Source: DATDVL01 sp035290025
GTDB taxonomy: Archaea; Nanobdellota; Nanobdellia; SCGC-AAA011-G17; DATDVL01
Direction of reading: 5' to 3'
NCBI GenBank assembly: GCA_035290025.1
Contig: DATDVL010000031.1
Coordinates: 1 to 42,135, forward strand
DNA length: 42,135 nt
Under the pieces are notes generated by a model. The model was not told the DNA's origin. It saw only the letters and a program-made list of their open reading frames with translations, and ran no database searches. This document shows positions 7,541-15,010 of the stretch, piece by piece (position 1 is the stretch's first letter; each line of letters starts with the position of its first letter). The position numbers and the translations under genes were made by a program.

Positions 7541-7944
7541 ACTGGAAGGACTGCATAAAACAGGGAACAGCAAAAAATGTTAAACAAGACACTAACCTCA
7601 TACGCGCATTACAACAGTCAGCAGAAAAAAAGTTCACGACACAAAAAAGTATAGTGCTCACCGACGAAACAGTAACATCAAGAATAAGCCTAGCCTATGA
7701 TGCTCTACGAGAACTTCTCGAAGCACTTGCTATTACTAACAATTATAAAATCTACAACCATGAATGCTACATCGCATTCCTCAAAGAACTCCTCAATGAA
7801 AAAGCACTCGGAGAATACTATAACACCTACAGAAAGATCAGGAATGACATTAACTATTATGGAAAGGACATCACCACAGAAGAGGCGACAGCAATATTAG
7901 AAGGAATAACAACACTCATAAAAAAAGTAAAGGAAAAACTATGA
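7537..7944 (+). CDS. HEPN-domain protein, partner of the MNT gene
   Basis: A 135-residue all-helical protein. SRISLAYDALRELLEALAITNNYKIYNHECYIAFL and YRKIRNDINYYGKDI are characteristic of HEPN domains. HEPN RNases usually show R-x4-6-H; here R102-N103 is followed by INYYG with no His at the expected place, so RNase activity may be lost or depend on another residue (H75 is elsewhere in the chain). It overlaps the MNT gene (ATGA at 7537) and the HerA-like gene (ATGA at 7941), giving a three-gene coupled unit. Toxin or sensor role is an inference from the pairing. Confidence 0.82.
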   Translation: MNWKDCIKQGTAKNVKQDTNLIRALQQSAEKKFTTQKSIVLTDETVTSRISLAYDALRELLEALAITNNYKIYNHECYIAFLKELLNEKALGEYYNTYRKIRNDINYYGKDITTEEATAILEGITTLIKKVKEKL

Positions 7945-9242
7945 CAACACCTATCATTATCGGAAGAAACGAAGACGACAAGAAAAAATTCGGTGATAAA
8001 GGAACCATTCTCATCGGAAAACACTACGTCACCATAGGGCAAACCACCGCATTAAGCAACCCCGTCTACTTAGATGTTAATACACCACACATCGTATTAG
8101 TTTCGGGCAAGAGAGGATCGGGAAAGTCCTATAGTTTAGGTTCCATCGCAGAAGAAATGACGAAACTACCAGAAGACGTAGCAAACAACCTTGCCGTGCT
8201 CATGTTCGACACGATGGGAATATTCTGGACGATGAAATACCCCAATACCCAACAAGAAAAACAATTACAACAATGGCAAATAAAACCCGAGGGCATGCAC
8301 ATCAACCTCTACGTACCTGAAGGACACTTTAACGATTACAAAAACAAAGGCATACCCGTAGACCAACCCTTCAGCCTAAAAACAGCAGAACTCACACCCA
8401 ACGATTGGTGCAGCGTCTTCAACCTCACCATGACCAGCGAAGAAGGCATCCTTATCCAACGAGCCATGAACGACCTACCCAAAGACTACAGCATCAGCAA
8501 CCTCATAGAACGCGTACAACGAGACGCAAAAGCACCACCAAAAACAAAAGACACAGTAGAAAGCCTATTTGATAACGCCAACCACTGGGGATTATTCCAC
8601 GCCCAAGGAACAAGCATCAAAGACCTCATAAAAAAAGGAGAAACAACCATCCTTGACTTAAGCCCCTACACGGAAAGCGCAGGCAACTGGAGCATCAAAG
8701 CATTAGTCATAGGCATCATCACCAGAAAACTATTACACCAACGCATAGCATCAAGAAAAACAGAAGAAATAAGCAACATAGAAGCGGAAGGAAAATACTT
8801 CAGCGAAGAAGAACAAAAAGAAGAACCACTCATCTGGCTCCTCATCGACGAACTGCACGAATTCCTACCCAAAAAAGGAAGCACACCAGCAACCGACGCA
8901 CTTGTACAAGTATTACGAGAAGGAAGACAACCAGGAATTAGCTTGATAGGAGCAACACAACAACCTGGAGAAATACACCAAGACGTACTCACACAAACAG
9001 ATATTGTCATTAGTCACCGATTAACCAGCAAACTCGACCTCGCAGCACTCAACAGCATGATGCAAAGCTACCACTACCAAAGCCTACAACGATTCATGAA
9101 CGATCTGCCAAAACTACGCGGAGCAGCACTCGTCCTCGACGATAACTCAGAAAGAATCTACCCTATGCAAATAAAACCCAAAAGAAGCTGGCACGGCGGA
9201 AGCTCACCCACAGCAATAAAAACGAGTGACATAAAAAACTAG
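7941..9242 (+). CDS. HerA-like DNA-translocating ATPase (DUF87 family)
   Basis: A 433-residue HerA/FtsK-superfamily ATPase. Strands before the P-loop resemble the start of a HAS barrel, Walker A is VSGKRGSGKSYSLGSIAEEM (about 54-73), Walker B is LIWLLIDELHEFLP, followed by LREGRQPGISLIGATQQPGEI, which is the HerA sensor/helix motif, and a final VISHRL. Such ATPases form hexamers that push DNA, usually for the NurA nuclease or a defence effector. No NurA is nearby; instead the gene is coupled to MNT and HEPN genes. Housekeeping and defence roles are both possible. Confidence 0.9.
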   Translation: MTTPIIIGRNEDDKKKFGDKGTILIGKHYVTIGQTTALSNPVYLDVNTPHIVLVSGKRGSGKSYSLGSIAEEMTKLPEDVANNLAVLMFDTMGIFWTMKYPNTQQEKQLQQWQIKPEGMHINLYVPEGHFNDYKNKGIPVDQPFSLKTAELTPNDWCSVFNLTMTSEEGILIQRAMNDLPKDYSISNLIERVQRDAKAPPKTKDTVESLFDNANHWGLFHAQGTSIKDLIKKGETTILDLSPYTESAGNWSIKALVIGIITRKLLHQRIASRKTEEISNIEAEGKYFSEEEQKEEPLIWLLIDELHEFLPKKGSTPATDALVQVLREGRQPGISLIGATQQPGEIHQDVLTQTDIVISHRLTSKLDLAALNSMMQSYHYQSLQRFMNDLPKLRGAALVLDDNSERIYPMQIKPKRSWHGGSSPTAIKTSDIKN

Positions 9243-9247
9243 TTTCT

Positions 9248-10048
9248 TCATAACTGCAAATCTAAACATATACGGAAAACGCCTGGAGCAAAAACACCCG
9301 CTTTCACCACTGACACCTTCTTGAACGTTTTACGATAACTCTGAACCAAACCAGAAAACTCTTCTTCTTTAGCAAATGTATAAAGATGCACAACTGCTTT
9401 TGACGTGAGCAGTTTCATCACCAACGGCAAGTATTTTTCGGCAGACTTTGGCAACGGCATAACCACCCTATCAAATTTACCAGAAAGCTTAGGGAGAACC
9501 TTTTTTACATCACCCTGTATGATAATAACATTTGATAGCTTATTCAGTTTCACATTCTCCACAGCAAACTGATGAGCAACCTTATTGACCTCAACAGCAA
9601 CAACTTCTTTAGGTTTCGACAACTTACTGATAACACAAGGAAAAGGACCAACACCAGAAAATAAGACTAACACGCGCTCATGTTTCTTTACTAACTGTGC
9701 AACACGCAAACGCTCACTAGAAGAACGAGGAGAAAAATAACACTTACCAATATCCAGACGAAGCACAACACCATTCTCCTTATGCGTGGTCACCAACGAT
9801 TTATCACCCGCCAACCATTTTACCTTAGGAACGCGTAAACGACCAGAAACTTTACCCGACTTCTTCACTACTGTCTTCACATGAGGAAACAATTGCAATA
9901 CTACCCCACCAATCTTCTTCTCCCATTTCGTAATACCTGAAGGGAACTCATTAAAAACGAGAATGTGGCCTATAACATCAAAAGCACTTGGCAACTTATC
10001 TATAATAACACTAGGTAATTTACCTCGCAACAACGACTTCCAAGACAT
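9248..10048 (-). CDS. tRNA (guanine37-N1)-methyltransferase, Trm5 family
   Basis: A 266-residue class I methyltransferase of the Trm5/Tyw2 group. GHILVFNEFPSGI (central D2 entry), ENGVVLRLDIGKCYFSPRSSSERLRVAQLV and VLVLFSGVGPFPCVISK (SAM motif I) are Trm5 hallmarks, with VVAVEVNKVAHQFAVENVKLN as motif II and VVMPLPKSAEKYL as the catalytic NPP-like motif. The enzyme methylates G37 next to the anticodon, or in Tyw2 relatives makes wyosine derivatives. It is the last gene of the minus-strand FEN-1 operon, with one base between it and the HAD gene. Confidence 0.88.
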   Translation of the reverse strand: MSWKSLLRGKLPSVIIDKLPSAFDVIGHILVFNEFPSGITKWEKKIGGVVLQLFPHVKTVVKKSGKVSGRLRVPKVKWLAGDKSLVTTHKENGVVLRLDIGKCYFSPRSSSERLRVAQLVKKHERVLVLFSGVGPFPCVISKLSKPKEVVAVEVNKVAHQFAVENVKLNKLSNVIIIQGDVKKVLPKLSGKFDRVVMPLPKSAEKYLPLVMKLLTSKAVVHLYTFAKEEEFSGLVQSYRKTFKKVSVVKAGVFAPGVFRICLDLQL

Positions 10049-10049
10049 C

Positions 10050-10646
10050 TTACACCTTTACACCAATACGACGCAACTCATGCATTACCTGACGATGATT
10101 CTCAAAGCGGATAACCTGAAAACCAAGCTTATGCGCTGTATGAATATTATCCTCACGATCATCAATAAACAAACACTCAGAAGCCTTCAAATTAAATTTC
10201 TTCAAAAACAACTCGAAAAACTTCTGATCAGGCTTACGAAGACCTGTATCACACGACGTCAAACGATGTCTAAAATACTGGAAATAAGAAAATTTCCTTA
10301 ACAAGAAATCCATAAACTCACGATACTCATTATTCAACATATACAAAGGATAATGCTGGGACAAATCATGCACCAACTTCGTCATACCCGGAATCAAACG
10401 TGTAACACCATAACGCAACTTGTGAATTGTACGCCAATGACAACGCAAAGCCATATGCTTCGTAAAACGAGCATAAAAAGACTTTTCCGACTCTTTACCC
10501 GTATCCAAATCATGCGCAAGCTCACGATACGAATGCACTAACGAAGACAATGTCTTATCTGTATACCGCAAAAACTTCGGCAAGAAAAAACGGGAAGATG
10601 AACTAACAATAACACCACCATTATCAAAGACTATCTGCTTAATCAT
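10050..10646 (-). CDS. HAD-superfamily hydrolase
   Basis: A 198-residue HAD-IA type protein. Motif I is IVFDNGGVIV (nucleophile Asp; the second Asp is Gly, as in many FDxGGV members), a helical cap follows, motif II is YMLNNEYREF, motif III is LRKPDQKFFEL and motif IV is ECLFIDDREDNIHTA. It probably hydrolyses a phosphorylated or other small metabolite, but the substrate cannot be read from sequence. It sits one base from each neighbour in the minus-strand operon. Confidence 0.87.
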   Translation of the reverse strand: MIKQIVFDNGGVIVSSSSRFFLPKFLRYTDKTLSSLVHSYRELAHDLDTGKESEKSFYARFTKHMALRCHWRTIHKLRYGVTRLIPGMTKLVHDLSQHYPLYMLNNEYREFMDFLLRKFSYFQYFRHRLTSCDTGLRKPDQKFFELFLKKFNLKASECLFIDDREDNIHTAHKLGFQVIRFENHRQVMHELRRIGVKV

Positions 10647-10647
10647 G

Positions 10648-11541
10648 TCACACCACCAGGAGGAACGTAGCCAATATCATAATAGCACACCCCACCACTT
10701 TTTGTTTCAAATTATGCTCATGAAATAAAGAACCACCAATAATAGTGGTAAACAATGATGACAAGTATGCAATAGGAATAACTAAAGACATTTTACCATT
10801 CGCAAGAGCAGCATAATAAAAAATATTCGCAAAATTATAAATAATTGCAGCAACAAGAACCCACCAGCCTACAGAACGAACCACATGCGTAACACGAGCA
10901 GTAAAATCTACTTTCAAAAAAGCACGCGCCAAAAAGAAAACCATCAACAACCCACGCGTAATAAAATTCAAAGAAAACGGTGTAATAGGCTCCAAAGAAG
11001 AATGCAATGATGCAGGATCCAATAAAATCTTTTCAGTGATATTAGAAAAAACAGAGAAAAAGAGAGCCAATAAAATGAAATACAAAAACTTTCTATGACG
11101 ACGAGAAGCAAAAACCTTCTTTATACGACTAACATGAACACCAACCTCCAAAACAAAAGCACCCATCATCATCAGCAACACACCCAGCATCTGCAAAAAT
11201 GATAATGACTCACCAAACAAGAAAATACCCGCAAGCACAGAAAAAACAAGACCTAAATTACCCAAAGGAGAAACTTCAGAACTCTCCAAATGCTGATACG
11301 CAAACGACGTAAAAATAAAGTACAAGGCCAACAACGAGGTCTCAATCAAAACCACAGCCCACTGATACCCTGAAGAAGGCATCACCACATTTTCATGAAA
11401 AGGAACAAGCAACGCAAACATGACAGTAAAAAATAGAGCATAATATGACCAGATATGCTGATGATTCAGATTACGTTTTAAAATAATATAATACACACCA
11501 TAAGCAATAGCAGCAAGAAAAGCAAGCACTAACGCATTCAT
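10648..11541 (-). CDS. EamA/DMT-family membrane transporter
   Basis: A 297-residue protein with about ten hydrophobic helices in two EamA repeats (first starting ALVLAFLAAIAYGVYYIILK, second after the loop at about residue 140-150). LESSEVSPLGNLGLVFSVLAGIF and KMSLVIPIAYLSSLFTTIIGG are typical of the drug/metabolite transporter superfamily. It would move a small metabolite across the cell membrane; the substrate is unknown. It overlaps the FEN-1 stop by four bases and ends one base before the HAD gene. Confidence 0.87.
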   Translation of the reverse strand: MNALVLAFLAAIAYGVYYIILKRNLNHQHIWSYYALFFTVMFALLVPFHENVVMPSSGYQWAVVLIETSLLALYFIFTSFAYQHLESSEVSPLGNLGLVFSVLAGIFLFGESLSFLQMLGVLLMMMGAFVLEVGVHVSRIKKVFASRRHRKFLYFILLALFFSVFSNITEKILLDPASLHSSLEPITPFSLNFITRGLLMVFFLARAFLKVDFTARVTHVVRSVGWWVLVAAIIYNFANIFYYAALANGKMSLVIPIAYLSSLFTTIIGGSLFHEHNLKQKVVGCAIMILATFLLVV

Positions 11542-12551
11542 ACAAACTCACCCAAAGACTTCTGGCCTTTCGGGCGACCCTTCTCATGACGAGCAAGCAC
11601 ATTATCAATACGCTCCTCAGAAAAATCATGCTTATCAACGAGAATCTTCTTCACCCCTTCCACGTGCATAGGATGCCAAGCGAGTTTATAATCCTTTTCC
11701 ACAGGCATACCTGTAAACAAGTCTACAATCTCATCCCAAGGAATAGCATCAGGAATAACCTTCTTCAAAGCAGCCAACGTCTTATGCTGCTGCACCAACT
11801 TCAACGCCTTTTTAGGACCAAGACCAGCAACACCACCAGGATTATAATCCGTACCCACCAAAATAGCCAAGTTAATCAACTGCTCCTGCGATAACGACAG
11901 AGAAGACAACACTTCCTTCAACTCAATCAACTCAGGAACAATATTTACTGTCTTACCCGAAGCAAAACGACGCTTCTGCGCCAACGTCAAGTTCATAATC
12001 ATACGAGGAGCAGCATGCAACAACACATCAAAATCAGTCGTACCACACGCCCACACATCACCCTTACGATTCATATATGCCATCTGCGCATCAGCCTCCA
12101 TCGGCGCCTGAATCACGGGAAAACCCATAGCTTGCAATAACTCCTTCGCTTCAGCAACCATCTGATCAGAAACATGGACTGTCTGCTTAGCATACTTCAA
12201 CATACCACGAATATCCTCATCATCCTTCGCAGCATCATAACGAACAGCAGCAGTATCCTTCATATCTTTACGAAAAGAAATTTCACGCATCTTCAACTTC
12301 GGAGGGATACCATCAAATACAACCACACCAGAAACCTGTTTCTGCAACAAATTAGAAAAACGAGTCCAAATACCCATCAAATGAGAAGTCACATGACCAC
12401 GATTATCCATCAACGGCGTACCATCAGGCTGACGAATAGAAGAAAGAAACTGGTACAAACACTGCAAACCATCAATAGCGATACGCTTAAACGCCAAATC
12501 CTCAAACGATAAGGGGTGACGAGTAACAATCGGACTAAGCTTAACACCCAT
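11538..12551 (-). CDS. fen: Flap endonuclease 1
   Basis: Structure-specific 5' nuclease that removes RNA-DNA flaps during Okazaki fragment maturation and repair. The N-domain reads MGVKLSPIVTRHPLSFEDLA with IAIDGLQCLYQFLSSIRQPDG, the I-domain has PVIQAPMEADAQMAYMNRKG and TTDFDVLLHA, and ILVGTDYNPGGVAGLGPKKALKLV is the helix-hairpin-helix. The end GQKSLGEFV is a weak PCNA-interacting box. The start is set at ATG 12551, because FEN-1 needs Gly2 at the active site; an in-frame GTG at 12560 would add three residues and is less likely. It is first in a minus-strand operon with a TATA box at 12574-12581. Confidence 0.95.
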   Translation of the reverse strand: MGVKLSPIVTRHPLSFEDLAFKRIAIDGLQCLYQFLSSIRQPDGTPLMDNRGHVTSHLMGIWTRFSNLLQKQVSGVVVFDGIPPKLKMREISFRKDMKDTAAVRYDAAKDDEDIRGMLKYAKQTVHVSDQMVAEAKELLQAMGFPVIQAPMEADAQMAYMNRKGDVWACGTTDFDVLLHAAPRMIMNLTLAQKRRFASGKTVNIVPELIELKEVLSSLSLSQEQLINLAILVGTDYNPGGVAGLGPKKALKLVQQHKTLAALKKVIPDAIPWDEIVDLFTGMPVEKDYKLAWHPMHVEGVKKILVDKHDFSEERIDNVLARHEKGRPKGQKSLGEFV

Positions 12552-12573
12552 AGCACCCACCAGCGGAAAAGTA

Positions 12574-12581
12574 TTTATAAA
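12574..12581. promoter_or_regulatory. Bidirectional TATA box between fen and the nuclease-like gene
   Basis: TTTATAAA is palindromic and sits 22 bases before the FEN-1 ATG on the minus strand and 39 bases before the ATG at 12621 on the plus strand. One box can therefore serve both directions. The plus gene also has a purine-rich GAGGAAAAGAGG stretch before its start. Confidence 0.4.
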
Positions 12582-12620
12582 ACTTCTTCATAAAGCGTTG
12601 CTACGAGGAAAAGAGGCACG

Positions 12621-13265
12621 ATGATAAAAACCAAACAACTCCTACACAAAGGAGGATTCTACCCCTACAGCATCCACACCCAACGAACAGAAAAACTCGA
12701 CAACGGGTTAAGCAATCTGAAACAGTTTCTCGAACATGTCTTTCACGCATGCCCCGACCAGTACTTCAACAGCGGACCAAGAAGCTCAACACTCAAGACA
12801 GTCCTACCCTTTGATATTATAGAAATACAAGGACACGAAGTATCAGCACTCGCAGAAATGGGACTAGAAGAAAACAAAGAACGTGTCAATAATAATCATA
12901 TGCGCGTACAACTCTTCATGCTTGAACATGACCCCGGGACGATAGCTATGGAAGTGCCACTCTGGATGCAACACCACGAACTCGACAACTATGTAGACAT
13001 TTTTAAAACTATAGAACCACTAACAGGGCATGTTGACATCTTACGTAAAGAAAACGAACACATATGGATATGGGACTACAAACCCAACGCAAAAAAAGAA
13101 AAATACGCCTCAACACAAGTATACTTTTATGCACTCATGCTCAGCAAAAGAACAGGTATACCCTTAGAACATATCAGATGCGGATGGTTTGACCATAAAG
13201 ACGCTTTCTTATTCAAACCAAAAACATTAAGCATCCCTTTCAACAAAGCACTACACCACTACTGA
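12621..13265 (+). CDS. PD-(D/E)XK superfamily nuclease-like protein (Cas4/Dna2 type)
   Basis: A 214-residue protein with the C-terminal core TGHVDILRKENEHIWIWDYKPNAKKEKY followed by STQVYFYALMLSKRTG. HVD and WDYK supply the catalytic Asp and D-x-K, and QVYFYAL is the motif-III Q/Y helix seen in Cas4, AddB and RecB nuclease domains. No cysteine cluster for an Fe-S centre is visible (only C53 of CPDQYF and C186 of RCGWFD), so it is not a standard Cas4. It is divergent from fen, suggesting a DNA-processing role. Nuclease activity is inferred. Confidence 0.75.
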   Translation: MIKTKQLLHKGGFYPYSIHTQRTEKLDNGLSNLKQFLEHVFHACPDQYFNSGPRSSTLKTVLPFDIIEIQGHEVSALAEMGLEENKERVNNNHMRVQLFMLEHDPGTIAMEVPLWMQHHELDNYVDIFKTIEPLTGHVDILRKENEHIWIWDYKPNAKKEKYASTQVYFYALMLSKRTGIPLEHIRCGWFDHKDAFLFKPKTLSIPFNKALHHY

Positions 13266-14050
13266 GCGCGACGTAATTTTTTCGCTAGATTCTTCACGCG
13301 AACAACATAGCCTGGAGTGATACCATTTTGAGGAATAAGACCCACCAGATCAGTGACATTAGGATAATAATGAGACCATACTCTACGAAGAGCGTTATGG
13401 GTATCTTCATCAAGGACACTATCAACAGGCAAACCAAAGTGATGCTCGAAAGCAGCAACGGCAGTTTTTGTCTTACTACCAATATCGCCATCTAAACGCA
13501 ACAAAGGCCAAACAGGATCAGCAACAACCTGTTGCAAATCATTCAAACGCTGTTGATCGCGAGCATGACGCGGAGCATATCCTGTATTATGAGCTGCTAA
13601 CGCAACATCCACTGACTGATAAAGTTCTTCAAATCTTCTTAGATTAGCGAAAGCATACTGCGCAGCAATAGTATCATTACGCAACGAAGCAATAACTTCC
13701 TGCTCCTTTTTCCCTCGCGTCTTCCATAAACGAGGCAACGAAGAAAACTCGCTTTGCAAGTCCAAAGCGCGAACAGGCAAAAACTGAAAAGAACCATAAC
13801 TAGTATCTTCTAAATGACCATGGACTTTATCTAAACAAGGCTCATAACGAGTATCAGAAGGTTTACCACTTTCAACATCCTTAAGCGCAAGCACATGAAA
13901 CTTATCAATATATTCTTTTTCTGGAACTGCATGCACCGTCATTTTTTCAGGGTTCACCCTAACCTTATCAGCAGAAGAAGTTATACTACCTATAATACCT
14001 AAAAGCCCGACAATTGTCGTACCCAAACCTGCTCTCAAAAGAGTAACCAT
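13259..14050 (-). CDS. Lytic-transglycosylase-like protein with peptidoglycan-binding domain
   Basis: A 263-residue protein with an N-terminal membrane anchor or signal (VTLLRAGLGTTIVGLLGIIG). An SLT-like lysozyme domain follows: LALKDVESGKPSDTRYEP has the ES motif with the catalytic Glu near residue 60, TSYGSFQFLPVRALDL has the YGxxQ motif, and VALAAHNTGYAPRHARD matches AxxNxG. The C-terminus LDGDIGSKTKTAVAAFEHHFG fits a peptidoglycan-binding repeat. In bacteria such enzymes cut murein, which archaea lack. The start is ATG 14050 with AGGTGG five bases before; GTG 14059 lies in that ribosome site. It overlaps the previous gene's 3' end by 7 bases. Confidence 0.78.
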   Translation of the reverse strand: MVTLLRAGLGTTIVGLLGIIGSITSSADKVRVNPEKMTVHAVPEKEYIDKFHVLALKDVESGKPSDTRYEPCLDKVHGHLEDTSYGSFQFLPVRALDLQSEFSSLPRLWKTRGKKEQEVIASLRNDTIAAQYAFANLRRFEELYQSVDVALAAHNTGYAPRHARDQQRLNDLQQVVADPVWPLLRLDGDIGSKTKTAVAAFEHHFGLPVDSVLDEDTHNALRRVWSHYYPNVTDLVGLIPQNGITPGYVVRVKNLAKKLRRAQ

Positions 14051-14076
14051 TGTATCCACCTAATAGTAGTAATAAG

Positions 14077-14087
14077 CATATATAAAG
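14077..14087. promoter_or_regulatory. Bidirectional TATA box at 14077-14087
   Basis: CATATATAAAG serves the plus-strand EamA gene (ATG at 14109, 21 bases away) and, read in reverse, the minus-strand transglycosylase-like gene (ATG 14050, 26 bases away). Confidence 0.45.
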
Positions 14088-14108
14088 TTTTCGGGAAACA
14101 CCCCACCT

Positions 14109-14975
14109 ATGATAACCCCAACGATAGCACTCCTAGCAACATTCGGGGCATTCATTTTCTGGGGACTGGGAGACTTCCTCATCCAACGAAGCGTCAGAAA
14201 ACTCGGAGACCTCAAACCACTCTCCTACATCGGAGCATTCGGAACACTAGCGCTCCTCCCCTTCATAATCCAAGACCTACTCCATATCAACAAAACAAAC
14301 CTCTACCTCCTTCTAGGACTCGGCATCCTAGGATTCATCGTCTCTTGGATAAACTTCGAAACACTCAGGAAAGGAAAAATATCTGTCGTTGACGTCATCT
14401 TTGAAATGGAATTACCTGTTACTATCATCCTAGGATTCATCTTCCTCGACGAAACACTTACCACACCACAACTCAGCGCAATACTTGTCATATTCTTAGG
14501 GCTCATACTCGTAGCAACAAAAAAACTCAACATAAAAAACAAAAAAAGTATCGAACGAGGAGTACTGCTTGCATTCATAACAGCCATAGGTCTAGGATTT
14601 ATCAACTTCCTCACAGGCATAGCAGCACAAGAAGCATCACCACTCCTAGCCATATGGTTTCCCTGGATGATCATATTCTTTGTAATTATCATTATAGAAA
14701 TCAAGAACAACGGATGGAACAGTTACATCCAAGGCATAAAAAAATATCCCACACTCATTATCAGCACCAGCGTGATCGACACCCTCGCATGGGTATGCTT
14801 CGCTTACGCAGTAACACAACAACAAATAGGCATCACCGTAGCAGTCACCGAAGGATACCCTATCATAGGTATCATCCTTGGAAGAATCATCAACAAAGAA
14901 CACCTCCACACCCATCAATACATTGGAGCAGCCCTCACCCTAGCAGCAGCCATAACCTTAGCAACACTCATCTAG
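14109..14975 (+). CDS. EamA/DMT-family membrane transporter
   Basis: A 288-residue, ten-helix DMT-superfamily permease. TLATFGAFIFWGLGDFLIQRS starts the first EamA repeat, VVDVIFEMELPVTIILGFIFLDE is its conserved fourth-fifth helix region, and a second repeat begins near GVLLAFITAIGLGFINFL and ends QQQIGITVAVTEGYPIIGII. The two charged edges (LDE and NKEHLH) are usual for the family. Substrate unknown. It is a different subtype from the 10648-11541 transporter, and its 3' end is 35 bases from PolB. Confidence 0.88.
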   Translation: MITPTIALLATFGAFIFWGLGDFLIQRSVRKLGDLKPLSYIGAFGTLALLPFIIQDLLHINKTNLYLLLGLGILGFIVSWINFETLRKGKISVVDVIFEMELPVTIILGFIFLDETLTTPQLSAILVIFLGLILVATKKLNIKNKKSIERGVLLAFITAIGLGFINFLTGIAAQEASPLLAIWFPWMIIFFVIIIIEIKNNGWNSYIQGIKKYPTLIISTSVIDTLAWVCFAYAVTQQQIGITVAVTEGYPIIGIILGRIINKEHLHTHQYIGAALTLAAAITLATLI

Positions 14976-14980
14976 AAAAG

Positions 14981-14990
14981 CATTTATAAC
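14981..14990 (+). promoter_or_regulatory. TATA box for the polB gene
   Basis: CATTTATAAC is 20 bases upstream of the PolB ATG, and no Shine-Dalgarno sequence follows it, so the transcript is probably leaderless. Confidence 0.5.
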
Positions 14991-15010
14991 AACAAAACAA
15001 CCAAGCATCC

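Noticed and set aside
12621..13265. Cas4 of a CRISPR system
   Set aside because: The Fe-S cysteines are missing and no CRISPR genes or repeats are nearby; only the general PD-(D/E)XK fold is supported.
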